NCBI RefSeq assembly: GCF_000019785.1
Contig: NC_010524.1
Coordinates: forward strand, 620,001-684,000
Reading direction: 5' to 3'
Origin: Leptothrix cholodnii SP-6
GTDB taxonomy: Bacteria; Pseudomonadota; Gammaproteobacteria; Burkholderiales; Burkholderiaceae_C
DNA length: 64,000 nucleotides
How positions within the stretch are numbered: the stretch's first letter is position 1; each line of letters starts with the position of its first letter. Shown in pieces: positions 61,201-64,000 of this stretch. The notes beneath the pieces were generated by a model. The model did no database searches. It was not told the origin of the DNA and saw nothing but the letters and a program-made list of their open reading frames with translations. The position numbers and the translations under genes were made by a program.

Positions 61201-62472
61201 GCCACGGGCAACGCGCTGGCCAACCGTGTGATCGGCAACGCTGGCGCGAACCGTCTGGTGGGCGATGCTGGCAACGACACCCTGGGCGGTGGGGCGGGCA
61301 ACGACACCATGGTGGGCGGGCTGGGTGACGACGTCTACTACGTTGATGCAGCCGGGGATGTGGTCACGGAAGTCGCAGGCCAAGGCACCGACACGGTGTA
61401 TTCGAACGTCAGCTACACGCTGAGTTCGGAAGTCGAGTCTCTGGTGCTGACCGGCTCGGCTGGGTTGAGCGGGACGGGCAATGACTCGGCGAACCTGCTG
61501 GCGGGCAATGCGGGCGCGAACAATCTGACCGGTGGCCTGGGTAACGACACGCTCAACGGGGGGGCAGGTACCGATAGCCTGGCTGGTGGGCAAGGCGATG
61601 ACACCTATGTGGTCGACAACGCGGGAGACGTGATCACCGAGGGGGCGGGTGCCGGAACGGATACCGTTCAGGCGAGCATCACGTACTCACTGGCAGGGCT
61701 TGCCAACGTCGAGAACATCACGCTGACGGGCAGTGCAGCGATCAACGCCACGGGCAACGCGCTGGCCAACCGTGTGATCGGCAACGCTGGCGCGAACCGT
61801 CTGGTGGGCGATGCTGGCAACGACACCCTGGGCGGTGGGGCGGGCAACGACACCATGGTGGGCGGGCTGGGTGACGACGTCTACTACGTTGATGCAGCCG
61901 GGGATGTGGTCACGGAAGTCGCAGGCCAAGGCACCGACACGGTGTATTCGAACGTCAGCTACACGCTGAGTTCGGAAGTCGAGTCTCTGGTGCTGACCGG
62001 CTCGGCTGGGTTGAGCGGGACGGGCAATGACTCGGCGAACCTGCTGGCGGGCAATGCGGGCGCGAACAATCTGACCGGTGGCCTGGGTAACGACACCCTC
62101 AATGGTGCGGCAGGTAACGATGTGCTGAATGGTGGCGTGGGTTCGGACCTATTTGTGTTCAACGGAACCCTGAACGCTGCATCCAACGTCGACACCATTT
62201 CTGATTTCTCCGCAGGCGATCGGATTGCGCTGGACAATGACATATTTTCGGCGCTTGGTGCGGCGGGCACCTTGAACTCGTCATCGTTCTACGCTGGTGC
62301 GGGTTTTGTCGAGAGTACGAGTGCCGCACAAGCTGCCGGCGTGTATTACGATCTGAACACGGGTAGCCTTTATTACGATGCAGACGGATTTGGCTCGGGT
62401 GTGGGTGTCAAGTTTGCTGAGGTTTCAGGCATCCCGACCTTGAGCAACGCGTCTTTCATTGTTCAGGAGTGA
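58225..62472 (+). CDS. Large RTX protein with Calx-beta domains
   Basis: A secreted protein of 1415 residues. Three Calx-beta domains (about 3-110, 115-230 and 235-345; for example VVSVQGGTMVENQGYVDF) are followed by haemolysin-type calcium-binding repeats of the GGAGNDTLxG form from about 362 to 1310. Residues 571-1298 are four near-identical 182-residue units. The end (FVFNGTLNAASNVDTISDFS onward) matches the C-terminal secretion region of type I-secreted serralysin-like proteins. No N-terminal signal peptide and no catalytic domain are seen, so a structural or adhesive role is likely. ATG at 58225 is preferred, because the GTG at 58159 would translate the terminator hairpin. No type I transporter genes are in the window. 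Confidence 0.9.
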   Translation: MATYISVDDIVYSEGDSQAVFTLRLSGDAATTAIDVNFSTTDGTALDATDFDHVTGIVTIPVGDTSATISVPITDDATLETIEGILLQLSTTTPGAVLTRGTVTGLIVDNDMPAGVPNVSAGDVVVDETDGIATVYITLDKPSDVDVTVHYQTQAATAAPGLLDTEGDYVTDSDSITIPAGQTVASVDVLINNDALAEGREVFALALTGAVNAVITDPRAHVVIQYNDAAAVPTPVVSVQGGTMVENQGYVDFLVTLSAPGSAEARVNYNTGDGTALDGVDYESVTGTLVFAPGETSKTVRVLVADNAVIDGTRTFSLGLSGMSGLVSGVLTAQGVILDNESLTPPTVLAPVLINANAGATGNILGGTGYNDSLTGGAGDDVLDGRALDDTMKGGAGNDTYIAEESGGQITEEAASGNDTIISYLSNYTLSSTIENLVLGGVANISGTGSAEANTLTGNTGNNTLNGAGGNDTIYGGAGNDSLTGGTGTDSLLGGAGDDTYTYDSGDVIVEGLNEGNDTILSAVSLTLAVANVEGITLTGADNVNATGDGLANTLTGNTGNNVMDGGVGADSLAGGQGDDTYVVDNAGDVITEGAGAGTDTVQASITYSLAGLANVENITLTGSAAINATGNALANRVIGNAGANRLVGDAGNDTLGGGAGNDTMVGGLGDDVYYVDAAGDVVTEVAGQGTDTVYSNVSYTLSSEVESLVLTGSAGLSGTGNDSANLLAGNAGANNLTGGLGNDTLNGGAGTDSLAGGQGDDTYVVDNAGDVITEGAGAGTDTVQASITYSLAGLANVENITLTGSAAINATGNALANRVIGNAGANRLVGDAGNDTLGGGAGNDTMVGGLGDDVYYVDAAGDVVTEVAGQGTDTVYSNVSYTLSSEVESLVLTGSAGLSGTGNDSANLLAGNAGANNLTGGLGNDTLNGGAGTDSLAGGQGDDTYVVDNAGDVITEGAGAGTDTVQASITYSLAGLANVENITLTGSAAINATGNALANRVIGNAGANRLVGDAGNDTLGGGAGNDTMVGGLGDDVYYVDAAGDVVTEVAGQGTDTVYSNVSYTLSSEVESLVLTGSAGLSGTGNDSANLLAGNAGANNLTGGLGNDTLNGGAGTDSLAGGQGDDTYVVDNAGDVITEGAGAGTDTVQASITYSLAGLANVENITLTGSAAINATGNALANRVIGNAGANRLVGDAGNDTLGGGAGNDTMVGGLGDDVYYVDAAGDVVTEVAGQGTDTVYSNVSYTLSSEVESLVLTGSAGLSGTGNDSANLLAGNAGANNLTGGLGNDTLNGAAGNDVLNGGVGSDLFVFNGTLNAASNVDTISDFSAGDRIALDNDIFSALGAAGTLNSSSFYAGAGFVESTSAAQAAGVYYDLNTGSLYYDADGFGSGVGVKFAEVSGIPTLSNASFIVQE
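59935..62118 (+). repeat. Four tandem 546-bp repeats in the RTX gene
   Basis: Units start at 59935, 60481, 61027 and 61573, each 546 bp (182 codons), and are nearly identical in DNA, with the last one diverging after about 62095. Copies 1 and 3 read GGGCGCCGG where copies 2 and 4 read GGGTGCCGG (near 60010, 60556, 61102 and 61648). Copy 1 alone has ACTGTGTAT (60301). Confidence 0.97.
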
Positions 62473-62509
62473 TTCACTCCGATTGATGTATCGAGGCCGG
62501 TTGATACGT

Positions 62510-62526
62510 GGCGCCCTGCGGGCGCC
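62510..62526. terminator. GC-rich hairpin between convergent genes
   Basis: GGCGCCC pairs with GGGCGCC around TGC between the RTX gene and the convergent gene at 62544. It has no proper T-run (CGTT follows), so terminator activity is doubtful. Confidence 0.35.
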
Positions 62527-62543
62527 CGTTCGACGGGTTCAGT

Positions 62544-64000
62544 TCAGCGGTTCAGTTCGTTGTAGTAACTCACAAGCGGACTGGCTGGCGGCCGCGAGAT
62601 AGCTGTTCCGACATGGCTGCAGTTGCTGAAGCGCACCGCGCCATCGTGGCCGATCGCGTCATTGATGTCGATCCGACCGGCTGAGGCGGTGCTTCCTTCG
62701 ACCGTGAGCTTCAGGGTACCGCCTGCGCCTGACCAGCGGATGTAGCGGGCGCGGGCATCTCTGCCGCTGAACTGCATTGCTGACAGGCGGATTTCGTTCC
62801 AGCCGCTCGAAATCCGAGAATCCACGAATCCGTTCTCAGAGTCGCTGTAGTTCGTTACACGTCCTGACGCAGTGAACCTGCTGGCCGTTCCGACGATTCG
62901 CCACGGCGTGTATTCAAAAGTGCCGTTCAGCGATACCTCGGGCGTGTACACCCATGCTGGCTGGCCTGGAGTTGCTCTGGCGTGCCACACGGTGCCGACC
63001 GATTCAATCCGAGTACCGCGCAGAACGGCTTCGTTCATGGGTCCAATGCGCCCGCCGCGGAACAGGATGGGTGTGGTCACTGAGGCGCCCACCCAATCTC
63101 CGTTCAGCCACGGTGACAAGGTGCAATCGTGCACCTCGGCGGTTTTTCGAGCGGACAGTGCCGACGATTGCGAGAACCGACTGGATCCTCCGCTTTCCAC
63201 GACTCGTCTAAGGGTGAGCCCATCGATGTTCAAGACGACGTCGCCTACGACTTGGATGTCCTCGAACGTACAGTCCGGCGAAGTATTGAACGTGCCTAGC
63301 TGGCCGCGGGCGATGCCATTGCGAGCAGCCATTCGTTTCATTGCCTGCCCAAACACTGGGTCGTTCGCCCAACTCAGCCAGCCATCGAAATTCGTCAGGA
63401 CGTTGTCATGGTCGAAACTCTGGTGGCAGGAGAAGCTCGCGATGCCGGTGAGCGGGCCGGTGTCGTACATCCCGTCTGCGCTGCAGTGCGCGCAGCCGGA
63501 CCAGTCGATCACGTGTCGTGCCGCGGTCGCACGGGTGTCGGTTGACCGCTCGTGCCGACAGTGGATGAGCTGGATGCCGTAGCCCATTCCACCGGTAACA
63601 ACGTCCTGAGGCTTGATGAGATCGCGCATGGACGACGTGCCGCCGACACACCAGCGTTTCATGACTGCGGGTTGCTTCGTGTTACGGGCCTTGCCGATCA
63701 CCGCCGAGCCGCCGATCGAGTACTGCTCGCCGATGCCGGCTACGCCTGACGTTCGTGTCTCCAGGGTGGCGTATTCCAACTCTTGGATAAAAATCGAGGT
63801 ATTTCGGACTGGTATGACCTGCTGAAAAACGTAGGGCGTGCCTGCCGCTACAGGCCAAGCCGACCGATAGTCAAAAGTGACTGTCCGTGCCAATAGGTCC
63901 ACCGCTGTGACCTGCAATAGATATGACAAGGGACCCCATTCGCTGCGCTCAGGCCGGACCCGCCAATGGTCGCCCACCGAGAAGGCCGAGACATCACTGA
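62544..64000 (-). CDS. Large beta-helix-like protein (N-terminus off window)
   Basis: The frame is open to the right edge (codons before the GTG at 63977 read SDVSAFSVGDHW), so the start lies outside. At least 485 residues are visible. I do not recognise a family. Repeated short beta-strand-turn segments rich in Gly, Asn, Ser and Thr (GDVVLNIDGLTLRRVVESGG, VLRGTRIESVG, DARARYIRWSG) look like a right-handed beta-helix of the pectate-lyase or tailspike kind. A His/Cys-rich stretch (IHCRHERSTD to CAHCSADGMYD) may bind metal. Codon use is less GC-biased than in the housekeeping genes, which suggests transfer. Confidence 0.6.
   Translation of the reverse strand, partial: SDVSAFSVGDHWRVRPERSEWGPLSYLLQVTAVDLLARTVTFDYRSAWPVAAGTPYVFQQVIPVRNTSIFIQELEYATLETRTSGVAGIGEQYSIGGSAVIGKARNTKQPAVMKRWCVGGTSSMRDLIKPQDVVTGGMGYGIQLIHCRHERSTDTRATAARHVIDWSGCAHCSADGMYDTGPLTGIASFSCHQSFDHDNVLTNFDGWLSWANDPVFGQAMKRMAARNGIARGQLGTFNTSPDCTFEDIQVVGDVVLNIDGLTLRRVVESGGSSRFSQSSALSARKTAEVHDCTLSPWLNGDWVGASVTTPILFRGGRIGPMNEAVLRGTRIESVGTVWHARATPGQPAWVYTPEVSLNGTFEYTPWRIVGTASRFTASGRVTNYSDSENGFVDSRISSGWNEIRLSAMQFSGRDARARYIRWSGAGGTLKLTVEGSTASAGRIDINDAIGHDGAVRFSNCSHVGTAISRPPASPLVSYYNELNR

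Noticed and set aside
60049..61929. Repeated 150-residue minus-strand ORFs in the RTX gene
   Set aside because: They recur with the 546-bp repeat and only mirror the plus-strand coding sequence; no ribosome-binding site or homology.
59300..62120. Possible CRISPR-like array in the repeat-rich region
   Set aside because: Units are long coding repeats (RTX nonapeptides in 546-bp blocks) with no unique spacers and no cas genes.

Overview
The window is a GC-rich (mostly GC-ending codons) chromosomal stretch from a betaproteobacterium of the order Burkholderiales. The gene orders rpmF-plsX-fabH-fabD-fabG-acpP-fabF, rpoE-rseA-rseB-mucD-lepA-lepB-rnc-era-recO-pdxJ-acpS and rluC/rne divergent all point there, and the style resembles the Leptothrix/Sphaerotilus/Rubrivivax group. 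The species cannot be fixed from the sequence alone.

Layout. 1-14 kb holds housekeeping genes on both strands: a truncated TRAFs-binding/trypsin-like protein, the RNase P RNA, a drug/metabolite exporter, rppH, proS, a lytic transglycosylase, ubiX, grxD, an orphan beta-barrel-like protein, prmC-prfA-hemA, an MBL hydrolase, miaB and tRNA-Met(CAU). 14-19 kb holds an orphan ureG, the iron pair bfd/bfr behind a Fur-like site, sppA, a Rieske protein, a HAD phosphatase and rluC. At 19-23 kb, rne (RNase E) sits behind a leader of about 780 nt that contains an intrinsic terminator. From 43 kb back to 23 kb nearly everything is on the minus strand in one long run: yceD, rpmF, plsX, the fab genes, acpP, a YgfX-like protein, the sigma-E module (rpoE, rseA, rseB, mucD), then lepA, lepB, a DUF4845 protein, rnc, era, recO, pdxJ, acpS and nagZ. 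A candidate short two-hairpin RNA or attenuator lies between mucD and lepA. At 43-46 kb are maf, an RsmI-like methylase and a DEAD-box helicase.

45.8-64 kb is the accessory part, an extracellular-polysaccharide and surface region. A WecA/MraY-like initiating transferase faces rfbBDAC (dTDP-rhamnose), which is followed by manC, fcl and gmd (GDP-mannose to GDP-fucose), a Uma2 nuclease-like gene and a GT4 glycosyltransferase. Two toxin-antitoxin pairs are inserted. The first, between fcl and gmd, has a frameshifted PIN toxin; the second is intact. The region continues with a 1415-residue secreted RTX protein that has three Calx-beta domains and four almost identical 182-residue repeats. It ends in a truncated beta-helix-like surface protein.

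The most unusual non-coding structure is the 480-bp gap between manC and fcl. It is built on a 21-bp period, with six GATC cores exactly 21 bp apart. Other points worth a second look are the short hairpin/terminator leaders ahead of lepA and the RTX gene, the rne leader terminator, and the alternating polymorphism in the RTX repeats, which implies a recent 1092-bp duplication.
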